A stretch of 64,000 bases of DNA from Telluria mixta (GTDB lineage: Bacteria; Pseudomonadota; Gammaproteobacteria; Burkholderiales; Burkholderiaceae_D), in assembly GCF_029223865.1 (NCBI RefSeq), contig NZ_CP119520.1, forward strand, positions 620,001-684,000. Reading direction: 5' to 3'. Every line of letters begins with the position of its first letter. Positions within the stretch are counted from its first letter, which is position 1. A program made the position numbers and the translations under genes. A model generated the notes under the pieces. The model was not told where the DNA came from and made no database searches. It saw nothing but the letters and a program-made list of their open reading frames with translations. Of the stretch, positions 1 through 9,729 are shown piece after piece.

Positions 1-1248
1 GCGGTATTGCAAGAATTCGGCCAGGCGCGGGTAGCCCGATTCGAACAGGTCGCGCGGCATACGCGCATCCTTGGCCGCGTAGATACGCCCGCCCGCGTCG
101 CGCACGATGGCGTCCAGGCGGTCGAACAGGGCGTTCGTCCGCTCGCCGCGGTTCGGAAAATCCAGCGCCAACGTGACGCCGGGCCGCGGAAAACTCATCA
201 TGCCGCGGCTCGCGCGGTCGCCGAAGGTTTTCAGCACGGCCAGGAACGAGCCCTGCCCCGACGCCTTGATCGTTTCCAGCATCGCCTGGATCGCGACGCG
301 TCCCGCCTCGCGCGGCACGACGCTCTGGTACTGGTAAAACCCGCGCGGGCCGTACATGCGGTTCCAGTCGTGCAGGTTGTCCAGCGGGTATGTGTACTTC
401 TCGAAGTGCGCGATGGCGTAGCCGGCCTTCAGCACGTTGGCGCGGTAATACGTCTCGTTGAACGCGCGCAGCGAGAGGCCGTTCACGAGCGACACGGGCG
501 GCACGAACGGCACCCGCTTCGGTTTGCGGCCGGACTGGGCTTCGCGGTCCGGAATCCCGGCGAGATTCGCGCGGAAGAACAGGCCGCGGCCGATGCCGGA
601 CAGGCAGTCGACCCACGACACCGTCTGCTCCCAGCCGGCCTCGGAGCTGTCGGCCAGCGCGAAGAATTCGTCGAGGTTGCGGTATGGGACCGTGTCGGTC
701 ACGAGCCAGGGCCCGGACACGCGCCGCAACTGCAGCTCGGCCTCGACGATCACGCCCGTGAGGCCCATGCCGCCGACGGTGGCCGCGAACCAGCCCGGCT
801 CGATGTCCGGCCCGCAATCGATCACGCGGCCGTCCGTGCGCGCCAGGCGCAGGCCCAGCACGTGGTCGCCGAACGACCCGAGCACGTGATGGTTCTTGCC
901 GTGCACGTCGTTGGCGATGGCGCCGCCCACCGTGATCATCTGCGTGCCCGGCGTGACCGGCAGCAGCCAGCCGCGGGCGATGCTCATGCGCTGGATGTTG
1001 CGCAGCAGCACGCCCGCTTCGCAGCGCAGGCGGCCGGTGGCAGGATCGAACGCGATGAAGCGGTCCAGGCCCGTCATGCGCCACAGGCGCCCGTCCGGGT
1101 TCAGGCACACGTCGCCATAGCTGCGCGCATTGCCCTGCGCGAGGCCGCGGCTGCCCGCGACGGCGCGCACGGCCTGGTCGCGGTCGGACAGCGGGACCAG
1201 GTCGTGTTCGTGGCTGTCCAGCCGGCCCCACGACGAAACTTTTACCAT
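1..1248 (-). CDS. DprE1-like FAD-binding oxidoreductase, 3' end cut by window edge
   Basis: The 416 visible codons start at an ATG overlapping the stop of the HAD-UbiA gene; the frame runs off the left edge, so a short C-terminal piece is missing (DprE1 proteins are about 460 residues). Visible motifs are GNARSYGD near residues 39-46 and GGAIANDVHGKNHH at 108-121. The latter is the FAD-binding signature of decaprenylphosphoryl-ribose 2'-oxidase (DprE1), a vanillyl-alcohol-oxidase-fold flavoprotein that oxidises the ribose 2'-OH in polyprenyl-phosphate arabinose synthesis. Overlap with an UbiA-type phosphoribosyltransferase gene supports this pathway. Family assignment is strong; the exact lipid and sugar substrate are inferred. 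Confidence 0.85.
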   Translation of the reverse strand, partial: MVKVSSWGRLDSHEHDLVPLSDRDQAVRAVAGSRGLAQGNARSYGDVCLNPDGRLWRMTGLDRFIAFDPATGRLRCEAGVLLRNIQRMSIARGWLLPVTPGTQMITVGGAIANDVHGKNHHVLGSFGDHVLGLRLARTDGRVIDCGPDIEPGWFAATVGGMGLTGVIVEAELQLRRVSGPWLVTDTVPYRNLDEFFALADSSEAGWEQTVSWVDCLSGIGRGLFFRANLAGIPDREAQSGRKPKRVPFVPPVSLVNGLSLRAFNETYYRANVLKAGYAIAHFEKYTYPLDNLHDWNRMYGPRGFYQYQSVVPREAGRVAIQAMLETIKASGQGSFLAVLKTFGDRASRGMMSFPRPGVTLALDFPNRGERTNALFDRLDAIVRDAGGRIYAAKDARMPRDLFESGYPRLAEFLQYR

Positions 1249-2708
1249 GGCCACCCGAGGGCGCCGACGACGAGCGCGGCGCCGAATGCGAGTCCGGCCA
1301 GCTGGCTGGCGCGGTCCTTCACGGCGAACACCACGGGGTCGTCGTGCATGTGGCCGCGGTGCGCCTGCATCCAGATCCAGCTGATCCAGAAGATCAGCAC
1401 GGGCACGGCGCCCCACACGGCTTCCGGACGTTCGTACAGTTCGAGCACGACTTCGCTGTTCAGGTACAGCGCCAGCACGACGGCGGATGCGTAGCCGGCC
1501 GTGACGCCGAGGTTCAGCACGAGCGGCTCGTCGCTCGTGTAATAACCGCGGCCATGCACCTTCTGCTTGCCGGACAGCGCCTGCGATTTCAGCTCGGCAT
1601 AGCGCTTCACGAACGCCAGCGAGAGGAACAGGAACACGGAAAACGCCAGCAGCCAGAACGACAGCGGCATCGACAGCGCGGCCGCGCCGGCCGTGATGCG
1701 CAAGGTGTACAGCATGGCGAGCGTGATGCAGTCCAGGAGGATCACGCGTTTCAAACCCCACGAGTACACGCACGTGAGCACGAAATAGAACAGGAGCCAG
1801 GGCAGGAACGTACCGCCGACGAAGGCCCCGAGCGCGAGACTGACGGCAAGCAGCACGGGCGCGAGCACGACGCCCTGCCAGGCCGGCACGGCGCCGGAGG
1901 CGAACGGGCGCAGGCGCTTGCGCGGGTGGGCGCGGTCGCTCTCCAGGTCCAGCAGATCGTTGGCGATGTAGACGGTCGACGCGCACAGGCTGAACGAGAC
2001 GAAGGCCAGTACGAGGGTCAGCCAGCCGTCGATGTCGGCGATACGGTGCGCGGCCATCAGCGGCACGAACAGCAGCAGGTTCTTCATCCACTGGTGCACG
2101 CGCAGGACCTTGCGCCAGGCCGCAAAGCCGCGCGGCTGCGGCGGGAATTCGCGCTCGACGTTGCACAGCGCCGCCGCCTTTTGCGCGAGCCCGCGGGCGC
2201 CGTTGACGACGATCGCCTTGCGCGCGCGGCGCCACACCTTCAGGTCGGCGCTGGAATTGCCAACGTAGTCGAAGTTGCCGTGGCCGTAGTGCTGTGCCAG
2301 CGCGTCCGCCTTGTTGTCGCCGGCCAGGTTGACGGCACCGTCGCTGGCCAGCACGTCGTCGAATACGCCCAGGTGGTCCGCCACCGCTTGCGCGATCGAG
2401 CGGTCGGACGCCGTGCACAGCACGATGCGGCGGCCGGCCGCGCGCTCTTCCTTGAGCCAGGCCAGCAGCGATTCGTTATACGGCAGCAGCGACGCGTCGA
2501 AGCTGCTGCGGCTGGCCAGCTCACTCTTGAGGACGGCCTTGCCTTGCAGAAGCCACAGCGGGATGCGCAACACGTCCAGCGGACGGTCGCGCGAGACCCG
2601 CAGCGCGGACTCGTGCAGCATGTCGGTATGGATCAGCGTACCGTCCAGGTCGACGATCAAAGGGGCCGTGTTCAATTGAATGTCCTGCAGGAAGACTGGC
2701 GAGCTCAT
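1242..2708 (-). CDS. HAD phosphatase-UbiA prenyltransferase fusion (DPPR synthase-like)
   Basis: This 488-residue protein has two parts. Residues 1-190 are a HAD hydrolase with DLDGT at 20-24, a LCTAS motif II near 97-101 and K123. Residues 200-488 are a polytopic UbiA domain with the Mg-diphosphate motif NDLLDLESD at 240-248 and YSWGLK near 305-310. UbiA proteins of this branch transfer 5-phosphoribose from PRPP to polyprenyl phosphate; the HAD domain could remove the 5'-phosphate afterwards. The last bases overlap the start of the DprE1-like gene (ATGGTAA), so they are translationally coupled. This fits synthesis of a polyprenyl-phosphate arabinofuranose donor. The substrate is inferred from the pair. 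Confidence 0.85.
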   Translation of the reverse strand: MSSPVFLQDIQLNTAPLIVDLDGTLIHTDMLHESALRVSRDRPLDVLRIPLWLLQGKAVLKSELASRSSFDASLLPYNESLLAWLKEERAAGRRIVLCTASDRSIAQAVADHLGVFDDVLASDGAVNLAGDNKADALAQHYGHGNFDYVGNSSADLKVWRRARKAIVVNGARGLAQKAAALCNVEREFPPQPRGFAAWRKVLRVHQWMKNLLLFVPLMAAHRIADIDGWLTLVLAFVSFSLCASTVYIANDLLDLESDRAHPRKRLRPFASGAVPAWQGVVLAPVLLAVSLALGAFVGGTFLPWLLFYFVLTCVYSWGLKRVILLDCITLAMLYTLRITAGAAALSMPLSFWLLAFSVFLFLSLAFVKRYAELKSQALSGKQKVHGRGYYTSDEPLVLNLGVTAGYASAVVLALYLNSEVVLELYERPEAVWGAVPVLIFWISWIWMQAHRGHMHDDPVVFAVKDRASQLAGLAFGAALVVGALGWPW

Positions 2709-2754
2709 GCGGTACCGCCAGACACTGTGAAATACTTAATAGCAAAAGTTCAGT

Positions 2755-2760
2755 ATTATA
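2755..2760 (-). promoter_or_regulatory. -10 hexamer upstream of the HAD-UbiA gene
   Basis: TATAAT on the minus strand, about 50 bases upstream of the ATG, inside an AT-rich stretch that contrasts with the surrounding GC-rich DNA. I see no convincing -35 at 16-18 bases, so this is tentative. Confidence 0.4.
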
Positions 2761-2850
2761 ACCGAGCAATATGAATGGCTTCTTGATTTCAGCCTTGCGT
2801 GTTTTGGCTTTATTGTAACGATTTGTCATCTTTTTCACCGTGAGGCGACG

Positions 2851-3243
2851 ATGTTTTCCCATGTCTTCATCGGCGTCCGCGATTTCGACCGGGCGCTCGC
2901 GTTCTATGGGCCGCTGCTGGCGGCGCTGGGCCTGGAAGCGCGCTTTTGCGACCGGTCGCGTCCGTGGGCCGGCTGGCAAAACCCCGGTCAGCCGCGGCCC
3001 CTGTTCCTCATCGGCGCCCCGTACGATGGCCAGCCGCACGCAACCGGCAACGGCCAGATGACGGCCCTGCTCGCCCGCGACCGCGCGGCCGTCGATGCGG
3101 CTTACGACATCGCGCTGGCGCACGGCGGCAGCGGCGACGGCGCGCCGGGCCTGCGTCCCCACTACCACGAGCATTACTACGGCGCGTACGTGCGCGACCC
3201 GGACGGCAACAAGTTGTGCGTGGTGTGCCACGATCCGGCCTGA
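2851..3243 (+). CDS. VOC family (glyoxalase-like) protein
   Basis: This 130-residue single-domain protein has the vicinal oxygen chelate pattern: FSHVFIGVRDFDRALAFY at the N-terminus and a C-terminal YVRDPDGNKLCVV strand. It resembles small glyoxalase/bleomycin-resistance fold proteins that use a divalent metal, with likely ligands at His4 and in the HYHEHYYG region. The reaction is not predictable from sequence. The gene is divergent from the HAD-UbiA gene and is followed within a few bases by the decayed LysE-like fragment, which may once have been co-transcribed with it. Confidence 0.85.
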   Translation: MFSHVFIGVRDFDRALAFYGPLLAALGLEARFCDRSRPWAGWQNPGQPRPLFLIGAPYDGQPHATGNGQMTALLARDRAAVDAAYDIALAHGGSGDGAPGLRPHYHEHYYGAYVRDPDGNKLCVVCHDPA

Positions 3244-3245
3244 AA

Positions 3246-3424
3246 GGACGACACTTGTCTGCACTCCTTGCCTGCAGCGCTTTCGCGATCGGCGTCGTCT
3301 GCGGTTCGTTGTGCTGGGGGCTGTGCGCGCCTACCGGGCCGGCGGGCGCTGGGTGAACGCCGTGCTGGCCGGCGTGTTCGCATATGCGGGCGTGCGCATG
3401 CTGCTGGCCAGCCAGGCGCGCTGA
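3246..3424 (+). pseudogene. Remnant of a LysE-type membrane transporter C-terminus
   Basis: A possible ribosome site (AAAGGA) precedes a TTG at 3255 opening a 33-codon frame (SALLACSAFAIGVVCGSLCW...). At the G-run near 3316-3320 a different frame continues as AVRAYRAGGRW...VNAVLAGVFAYAGVRMLL and stops at 3422-3424. Joined across the frame change, the two pieces look like the last two membrane segments of a LysE/RhtB-type exporter. The large N-terminal part is absent, so this is probably a decayed gene. A small intact membrane peptide cannot be excluded. Its stop lies one base from the convergent proB stop. Confidence 0.4.
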
Positions 3425-3425
3425 A

Positions 3426-4544
3426 TCAGATCAGGACCAGGTTGTCGCGGTGAACCAGCTCGGGCGCCTCGACGTAGCCGAGAATGGCTTCGATCTCGCT
3501 GGAAGAATGACGCATGATGCGTTTGACTTCGCCGCTCGTGTAGTTGGTGAGACCACGCGCGATCTCGTTGCCCGCTTCGTCCACGCAGCCCACGAGGGCG
3601 CCGCGGCCGAATTCGCCGCGCACGGCCGTCACGCCGATCGGCAGCAGCGATTTACCTTCTTTCACCAGCTTCTGCACGGCGCCGGCATCCAGCACGAGCT
3701 GGCCGGCCGTGTGCAGGTGGTCGATCATCCACTGGCGGCGCGCGGTCAGGCGCGCGGTCGGTGCCGTCAGCTGCGTGCCGATCGCTTCGCCGTGTGCGAG
3801 GCGCGTCAGGACGTTGTCTTCGCGGCCCCACGCGATCACGGTGTGCGCACCGGAGCGCGCCGCGCGCTTGGCAGCCAGTACCTTCGTCAGCATGCCGCCG
3901 CGGCCGATGCTGCTGCCCGCGCCGCCGGCCATCGCTTCCAGCGACGTGTCGCCGGCCTGGGCTTCCTCGATCAGGCGCGCGGACGGGTCCTTGCGCGGAT
4001 CGGCCGAGTACAGGCCCTTCTGGTCGGTCAGGATCACGAGGGCATCCGCCTCGATCAGGTTGGCGACGAGCGCGCCCAGGGTGTCGTTGTCGCCGAACTT
4101 GATCTCGTCCGTGACGACAGTGTCGTTCTCGTTGATGATCGGGACGACGCCGAGACGCAGCAACGTGGTCAGCGTGGAGCGCGCGTTCAGGTAGCGTTCG
4201 CGGTCGGCCAGGTCGGCGTGCGTGAGCAGCACCTGCGCCGTTTTCACGCCGTGGCTGCGGAAGCTCGTCTCGTAGATCTGCGCGAGGCCCATCTGGCCGC
4301 ATGCGGCGCAGGCCTGCAGTTCGTGGATGTCGGTCGGGCGCGACGTAAAACCGAGGCGCAGCATGCCTTCGGCGATGGCGCCCGAGGACACGAGCACGAC
4401 TTCCTTGCCGAGCGAACGGAGGGACGAGATCTGCGCGGCCCAGCGCGCGATGGCCTCGTGATCGAGGCCGCGGCCTTCGTTGGTGACGAGCGAGGAGCCG
4501 ACTTTGACGATGATGCGGCTGGAAGACTGGAGGACGGATTTCAT
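3426..4544 (-). CDS. proB: Glutamate 5-kinase
   Basis: This 372-residue cytoplasmic kinase phosphorylates L-glutamate to glutamyl-5-phosphate, the first step of proline synthesis. The amino-acid-kinase fold spans roughly residues 1-260, with [13 protein letters not shown] at the N-terminus, [13 protein letters not shown] and the PIINENDTV segment. The C-terminal 100 residues form the PUA domain of full-length ProB enzymes. Its ATG overlaps the stop of the upstream small membrane protein (ATGA), and it is the last gene of the rplU-rpmA-obgE run; obgE-proB linkage is common in betaproteobacteria. proA is not in the window. Confidence 0.97.
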   Translation of the reverse strand: MKSVLQSSSRIIVKVGSSLVTNEGRGLDHEAIARWAAQISSLRSLGKEVVLVSSGAIAEGMLRLGFTSRPTDIHELQACAACGQMGLAQIYETSFRSHGVKTAQVLLTHADLADRERYLNARSTLTTLLRLGVVPIINENDTVVTDEIKFGDNDTLGALVANLIEADALVILTDQKGLYSADPRKDPSARLIEEAQAGDTSLEAMAGGAGSSIGRGGMLTKVLAAKRAARSGAHTVIAWGREDNVLTRLAHGEAIGTQLTAPTARLTARRQWMIDHLHTAGQLVLDAGAVQKLVKEGKSLLPIGVTAVRGEFGRGALVGCVDEAGNEIARGLTNYTSGEVKRIMRHSSSEIEAILGYVEAPELVHRDNLVLI

Positions 4545-4981
4545 GGCGACGGTCGGATTGACAGGAAGCGTCCTTGCGGGCGCAGGCCGATCAGCGCCAG
4601 GCCGACCGCCAGCTCGATCCCGCTGACGACGAACAATAAGCCCTGGGGCAGGCCGATCGCGAAGGCCGCGACGAGGCGGCCAAGCGGCTGCGCCAGGATG
4701 AATAATGCTGCGAGGTCGCCGAGGATGGGCTGGTCGCCCTGCCTGGCCGCCAGCAGAGCCAGCCCCGCGGTGGCGAGGCGCACTCCGACGTAGAGGGCAT
4801 AGAACTGGCTGTAGCCGTTCACGCCCACGGGGAACAGTCCCATCGCATCCGCCACGCGGTCCGGATCCAGCAGGGCCGCGAGCGCGGCCAGCGAATGGGC
4901 GGACGCCGCGACCGACAGCAGCTGGCCGCGCAGGCGCGCGCGCCAGTTGCTGCTTGCGGTCTGGACGATGGTGACTGCCAA
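4541..4981 (-). CDS. Small polytopic membrane protein (DUF4345-like)
   Basis: This 146-residue protein has three or four hydrophobic segments (for example [48 protein letters not shown]). The motif [20 protein letters not shown] resembles DUF4345-type proteins; I cannot give a function. The frame opens five bases after the obgE stop, probably at TTG (4979-4981), and its stop overlaps the proB ATG by four bases, so it is probably co-transcribed and translationally coupled. The TTG start is uncertain because no ATG lies upstream of the conserved region. Confidence 0.75.
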   Translation of the reverse strand: MAVTIVQTASSNWRARLRGQLLSVAASAHSLAALAALLDPDRVADAMGLFPVGVNGYSQFYALYVGVRLATAGLALLAARQGDQPILGDLAALFILAQPLGRLVAAFAIGLPQGLLFVVSGIELAVGLALIGLRPQGRFLSIRPSP

Positions 4982-4985
4982 CGAC

Positions 4986-6240
<1,255 letters not shown>

Positions 6241-6299
6241 CGATTGCAAGGCTTGGACGCCTTACCGAGCGGGGCACCGTGGCCCCGCTGATGCCGCAA

Positions 6300-6572
6300 T
6301 TAAGCAGCGACTGCTTCAGCAGCAACGACGGTCACGTACTGCTTCGAACCGACGCCTTGCTTGACGAACTTGACCGTGCCATCGATCAGGGCGAACAGGG
6401 TGTGATCCTTGCCCAGGCCAACGTTGGTGCCCGGACGAACCTGGGTACCGCGCTGACGCACGATGATGCCGCCGGCGTTGATCGCCTGGCCGCCGTAGAC
6501 TTTCACGCCGAGGCGTTTGCTTTCTGAGTCACGGCCGTTGCGGGTAGTACCGCCGCCTTTTTTGTGTGCCAT
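6300..6572 (-). CDS. rpmA: 50S ribosomal protein bL27
   Basis: This 90-residue basic protein starts [20 protein letters not shown], the flexible tail that reaches toward the peptidyl-transferase centre. It also has [22 protein letters not shown] and a [12 protein letters not shown] segment typical of L27. It lies 39 bases downstream of rplU on the same strand, the conserved rplU-rpmA order. Length and start are standard, with no cleavable N-terminal extension of the Firmicute type. Confidence 0.99.
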   Translation of the reverse strand: MAHKKGGGTTRNGRDSESKRLGVKVYGGQAINAGGIIVRQRGTQVRPGTNVGLGKDHTLFALIDGTVKFVKQGVGSKQYVTVVAAEAVAA

Positions 6573-6611
6573 TTAGATGCTCCTTGATGACTGAATAGGG
6601 ACGCGCGGCAA

Positions 6612-6923
6612 TTAGCCGTTGATCGCAACCACTTGGATTTCGGTGTAGTTCTGGCGATGGCCTTGACGCTTCTGGTAGTGCTTACGACGACGCATTTTGA
6701 AAATGCGCACTTTGTCGTGACGACCATGCGAAACAACAGTCACGCGAACCGAAGCACCTTCCACCAGCGGAGCACCAAACTTGATGCTCTCGCCCTCGCC
6801 GACGGCGAGAACCTGATCGATAGTGAGTTCGGAACCAATGTCTGCCGGTATCTGTTCTACTTTGAGTTTTTCGCCAGCGACAACTTTGTATTGCTTGCCA
6901 CCGGTTTTTATGACCGCGTACAT
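6612..6923 (-). CDS. rplU: 50S ribosomal protein bL21
   Basis: This 103-residue protein starts [14 protein letters not shown] and carries the L21 signature near its C-terminus ([15 protein letters not shown]). It binds 23S rRNA and, in bacteria, neighbours L20. The ATG at 6923 is preferred over an upstream in-frame ATG because MYAVIKTGG is the conserved start. It is the first gene of the rplU-rpmA(-obgE) unit and is served by the strong promoter at 7003-7031. Confidence 0.99.
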   Translation of the reverse strand: MYAVIKTGGKQYKVVAGEKLKVEQIPADIGSELTIDQVLAVGEGESIKFGAPLVEGASVRVTVVSHGRHDKVRIFKMRRRKHYQKRQGHRQNYTEIQVVAING

Positions 6924-7002
6924 GATTTGAAACCTCATTGATTGTTAAGAAATATTCCCTGCATCTAGGCGAGGTAAACAGCCGGGGATTCGGGAACAGA
7001 GG

Positions 7003-7031
7003 ATTATACATGGAATGGTGCGCAGCGTCAA
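7003..7031 (-). promoter_or_regulatory. Sigma-70 promoter of rplU-rpmA
   Basis: On the minus strand a -35 TTGACG (7031-7026) and a consensus -10 TATAAT (7008-7003) are separated by exactly 17 bases. Transcription would start about 85 bases before the rplU ATG. It is one of the best promoter matches in the window, as expected for ribosomal protein genes. Confidence 0.8.
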
Positions 7032-7112
7032 AACGGTTGTGGTGGCGCGGCAGGCCTCGCGGGCTGGCCTCTGGCGCCACTGGGAAAAAGGGCGCCTTTT
7101 CCTTGCATGTCG

Positions 7113-7118
7113 TATAAT
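7113..7118 (+). promoter_or_regulatory. -10 hexamer of ispB
   Basis: A consensus TATAAT lies 46 bases before the proposed TTG start of ispB. No clear -35 is visible at normal spacing. It is divergent from the rplU promoter, about 80 bases away. Confidence 0.45.
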
Positions 7119-7164
7119 CGCGACTCAACAAAACCTATCCGCATCCAACGTCAGCAGGTCCGCC

Positions 7165-8154
7165 TTGTCCGCCGCCACCCAAACCGCACAACAGAACCCC
7201 ATCACCCGCACGATCGCAGCAGACATGGAGGCCGTCAACACGGTGATCCGCGAGCGGTTGCAGTCCGAAGTCGCGCTGGTGAACCAGATCGCCGAGTACA
7301 TCATCAGTGCCGGCGGCAAGCGGATCCGTCCCGTGCTGGTGCTGCTGCTGGCGAATGCCTACGGCTACAAGGGCGCCGGCCACCACGAGCTGGCGGCCGT
7401 CGTGGAATTCATCCACACCGCTACCCTGCTGCACGACGACGTCGTCGACGAATCCTCGATGCGCCGCGGCCGCCAGACGGCAAACGCCATGTTCGGCAAC
7501 GCCGCGTCGGTGCTGGTCGGCGACTACCTGTACTCGCGGTCGTTCGAGATGATGACGAGCCTGGACAACATGCGCATCATGCAGATCCTGTCGCGCGCCA
7601 CGACCGTCATCGCGGAAGGCGAAGTGCTGCAACTCCTGAACATGCACGATCCGGATGTCACGCAGGAAAGCTATCTGCGCGTGATCCGTTCGAAAACGGC
7701 CAAGCTGTTCGAGGCGGCCGCGCAACTGGGCGCCCTCGTCGCCGGCGCGAACGACGCGCAGATCGAAGCGGCCGGCGAATACGGCCGCTCGCTGGGCACG
7801 GCCTTCCAGCTGATCGACGACGTGCTCGACTACGCGGGCGACGCCGCCGAGATCGGCAAGAACGTGGGCGACGACCTGCGCGAAGGCAAGCCGACCTTGC
7901 CGCTGATCTACGTGATGGAAAACGGCACGCCGGAGCAGCGCGAACTGATCCGCACCTGCATCGAACAGGGCGACGAAACCCATTTCGACGCGGTGCTGGC
8001 GGCTGTCTCGAGCAGCGGCGCGCTGGACTTCACGCGCCGCGAAGCGGAGACCGCGGCACGCCGCGCGGCCGCCGCGATCGCCGATTTGCCGCCGAGCGAA
8101 TACAAGGACAGCCTCCTGCAGTTATGCACCTTCGCTGTTGACAGAAACCATTGA
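7165..8154 (+). CDS. ispB: Octaprenyl diphosphate synthase
   Basis: This 329-residue trans-polyprenyl diphosphate synthase makes the long isoprenoid side chain of ubiquinone. With the TTG start, the first Asp-rich motif DDVVD is at 91-95 followed by MRRGR, the second DDVLD is at 218-222, and GGKRIRP is near 50-56. The TTG at 7165 gives a short N-terminal lead like that of E. coli IspB and follows the TATAAT at 7113; an ATG at 7225 would give 309 residues and is the alternative. ispB divergent from rplU-rpmA is a common proteobacterial layout. The 3' end of the gene contains the promoter for the tRNA-Pro pair. Confidence 0.95.
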   Translation: MSAATQTAQQNPITRTIAADMEAVNTVIRERLQSEVALVNQIAEYIISAGGKRIRPVLVLLLANAYGYKGAGHHELAAVVEFIHTATLLHDDVVDESSMRRGRQTANAMFGNAASVLVGDYLYSRSFEMMTSLDNMRIMQILSRATTVIAEGEVLQLLNMHDPDVTQESYLRVIRSKTAKLFEAAAQLGALVAGANDAQIEAAGEYGRSLGTAFQLIDDVLDYAGDAAEIGKNVGDDLREGKPTLPLIYVMENGTPEQRELIRTCIEQGDETHFDAVLAAVSSSGALDFTRREAETAARRAAAAIADLPPSEYKDSLLQLCTFAVDRNH

Positions 8155-8166
8155 GGCAACTATAGT
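8138..8166 (+). promoter_or_regulatory. Sigma-70 promoter of the tRNA-Pro pair
   Basis: A perfect -35 TTGACA (8138-8143) and -10 TATAGT (8161-8166) have a 17-base spacer. The -35 lies within the last codons of ispB. Transcription would begin about 35 bases before the first tRNA-Pro. No other gene start fits this promoter. Confidence 0.8.
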
Positions 8167-8206
8167 AATGCCTTCCCGAGATTTCGGCGACGAAGTCTCA
8201 AACAGT

Positions 8207-8285
<79 letters not shown>

Positions 8286-8317
8286 TGTTTTTCTCCCTCA
8301 GCAGTATCCATACCAGT

Positions 8318-8394
8318 CGGGGTGTAGCTTAGCCCGGTAGAGCGCTACGTTCGGGACGTAGAGGCCGGAGGTTCGAATCCTCTCACCCCGACCA
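8318..8394 (+). tRNA. tRNA-Pro (anticodon CGG), copy 2
   Basis: Identical over all 77 bases to the copy at 8207, including the encoded CCA, and separated from it by 34 bases. The preceding bases CAGT are also shared. This is probably a tandem duplication kept identical by gene conversion or of recent origin. Confidence 0.98.
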
Positions 8395-8490
8395 CCCTCC
8401 CCAGTCATTTCCTTCCGCTGCTCCAGTCTTCTTGACAGGCATCGTCTCGTCCCCTACGCTCCGGCCGCTACCGACAGACAAAGGGAACTC

Positions 8491-9729
8491 ATGCGCGCAG
8501 CAATCTTGTATGGCGTTTTTGCAGGCCTGCTGGCAGCGGCCCCGGCGCAGGCCGACCGCCTGGACGACATCGCCGCGCGCGGCGTGCTGCGCGTAGGCAG
8601 TACCGGCGACTACAAGCCCTTCAGCTACCGGCCCGCGAGTGGCGAATTCATCGGCATGGATGTCGAGCTGGCCGGCGAGCTGGCGCAGGCGCTCGGCGTG
8701 CAGTTGCAACTGGTGCCGACCAGCTGGCCGACGCTGATGGCCGACCTGGGCGCGGACAAGTTCGATCTCGCACTGAGCGGCGTGTCGGTGACGGCCGAGC
8801 GGCAACGGCAAGCGCTGTTTTCGGTGCCCTATCTGCACGATGGCAAGACGCCGATCACGCGCTGCGAAAACGTCGCACGCTTCCAGACGCTGGCGCAGAT
8901 CGACCGGCCGGACGTAAGGCTGATCGTCAATCCGGGCGGCACTAACGAACGCTTCGCCCGCGCCCGGGCGCCGCGCGCGCAGCTGACCGTGTATCCGGAC
9001 AATGTGACCATCTTCGGCCAGATCGTCAGCGGCGCGGCCGACCTGATGATGACCGACGCCATCGAAACCCGTTTGCAGCAGCGCCTGCATCCGCAGCTGT
9101 GCGCGGTGCATCCGGACGCGCCGTTCGACATGACGGACAAGGCGATCCTGCTGCCGCGCGACAAGGCGCTGAAGGCGTATGTCGACCACTGGCTGCAGCA
9201 GCGCCTGGACAACGGCGACGTGCAACAGCGCCTGGACCGCTGGCTGGCGTTCCCTTGGGGGCTGGAGCCATTGCGCCAGGCCATCGACGAACGCCTGCTG
9301 CTGGCGCAGGATGTGGCGCGCGCCAAGTGGAATACGAAGACGCCCATCGAAGACCTGCCGCGCGAAGAACTCGTCATCGCCGCGGCAGTGCGCCAGGGTG
9401 CCTCGCTGGGCTTGCCGGAGGCGTGGGTGCGCAGCGTGTTCCGGGCGCAGATCGAAGCCTCCAAGACCGTGCAGCGCGCGCTCTACCACCGCTGGCAGGC
9501 AGAGGACGCCGGCCATTTCGACGACGCGCCCGATCTCGCCCAAACCATCCGCCCCAGGCTGGACCGCCTCACCACGCAACTGCTGCGCGCCATGGCCGAC
9601 AATCAGGCCGTGCTGCACGACAGCAACCGCAAGGCCGACGTCGCCGTCGCCATGCATCCGCTGCAGGCGCGCGCCCTCAACCGGGCCGCGGCCGAGCAGG
9701 CATTGGCGCCGTTCCTGTCTCCCGACTGA
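8491..9729 (+). CDS. Periplasmic cyclohexadienyl dehydratase-chorismate mutase fusion (PheC-AroQ gamma)
   Basis: This 412-residue protein has a Sec signal peptide (residues 1-21, cleavage after AQA). Residues 22-247 match PheC, the periplasmic prephenate/arogenate dehydratase of the SBP3 fold: GVLRVGSTGDYKPFSYR, LSGVSVTAERQRQALFS, VNPGGTNERFARA and YPDNVTIF...DLMMTDAIE. Residues 248-412 match the secreted AroQ gamma chorismate mutases: AIDERLLLAQDVARAKW at 254-270, TPIEDLPREE near 274-283 and VFRAQIEASKTVQ at 306-318. Together they would convert chorismate to prephenate and then phenylpyruvate (or arogenate to phenylalanine) outside the cytoplasm. It directly follows the tRNA-Pro genes and ends exactly where the convergent GST ends. 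Confidence 0.9.
   Translation: MRAAILYGVFAGLLAAAPAQADRLDDIAARGVLRVGSTGDYKPFSYRPASGEFIGMDVELAGELAQALGVQLQLVPTSWPTLMADLGADKFDLALSGVSVTAERQRQALFSVPYLHDGKTPITRCENVARFQTLAQIDRPDVRLIVNPGGTNERFARARAPRAQLTVYPDNVTIFGQIVSGAADLMMTDAIETRLQQRLHPQLCAVHPDAPFDMTDKAILLPRDKALKAYVDHWLQQRLDNGDVQQRLDRWLAFPWGLEPLRQAIDERLLLAQDVARAKWNTKTPIEDLPREELVIAAAVRQGASLGLPEAWVRSVFRAQIEASKTVQRALYHRWQAEDAGHFDDAPDLAQTIRPRLDRLTTQLLRAMADNQAVLHDSNRKADVAVAMHPLQARALNRAAAEQALAPFLSPD

Noticed and set aside
1344..2774. A 476-codon + strand frame over the HAD-UbiA gene.
   Set aside because: Antisense to a gene with clear HAD and UbiA motifs; Gln/Arg/His/Val-rich.
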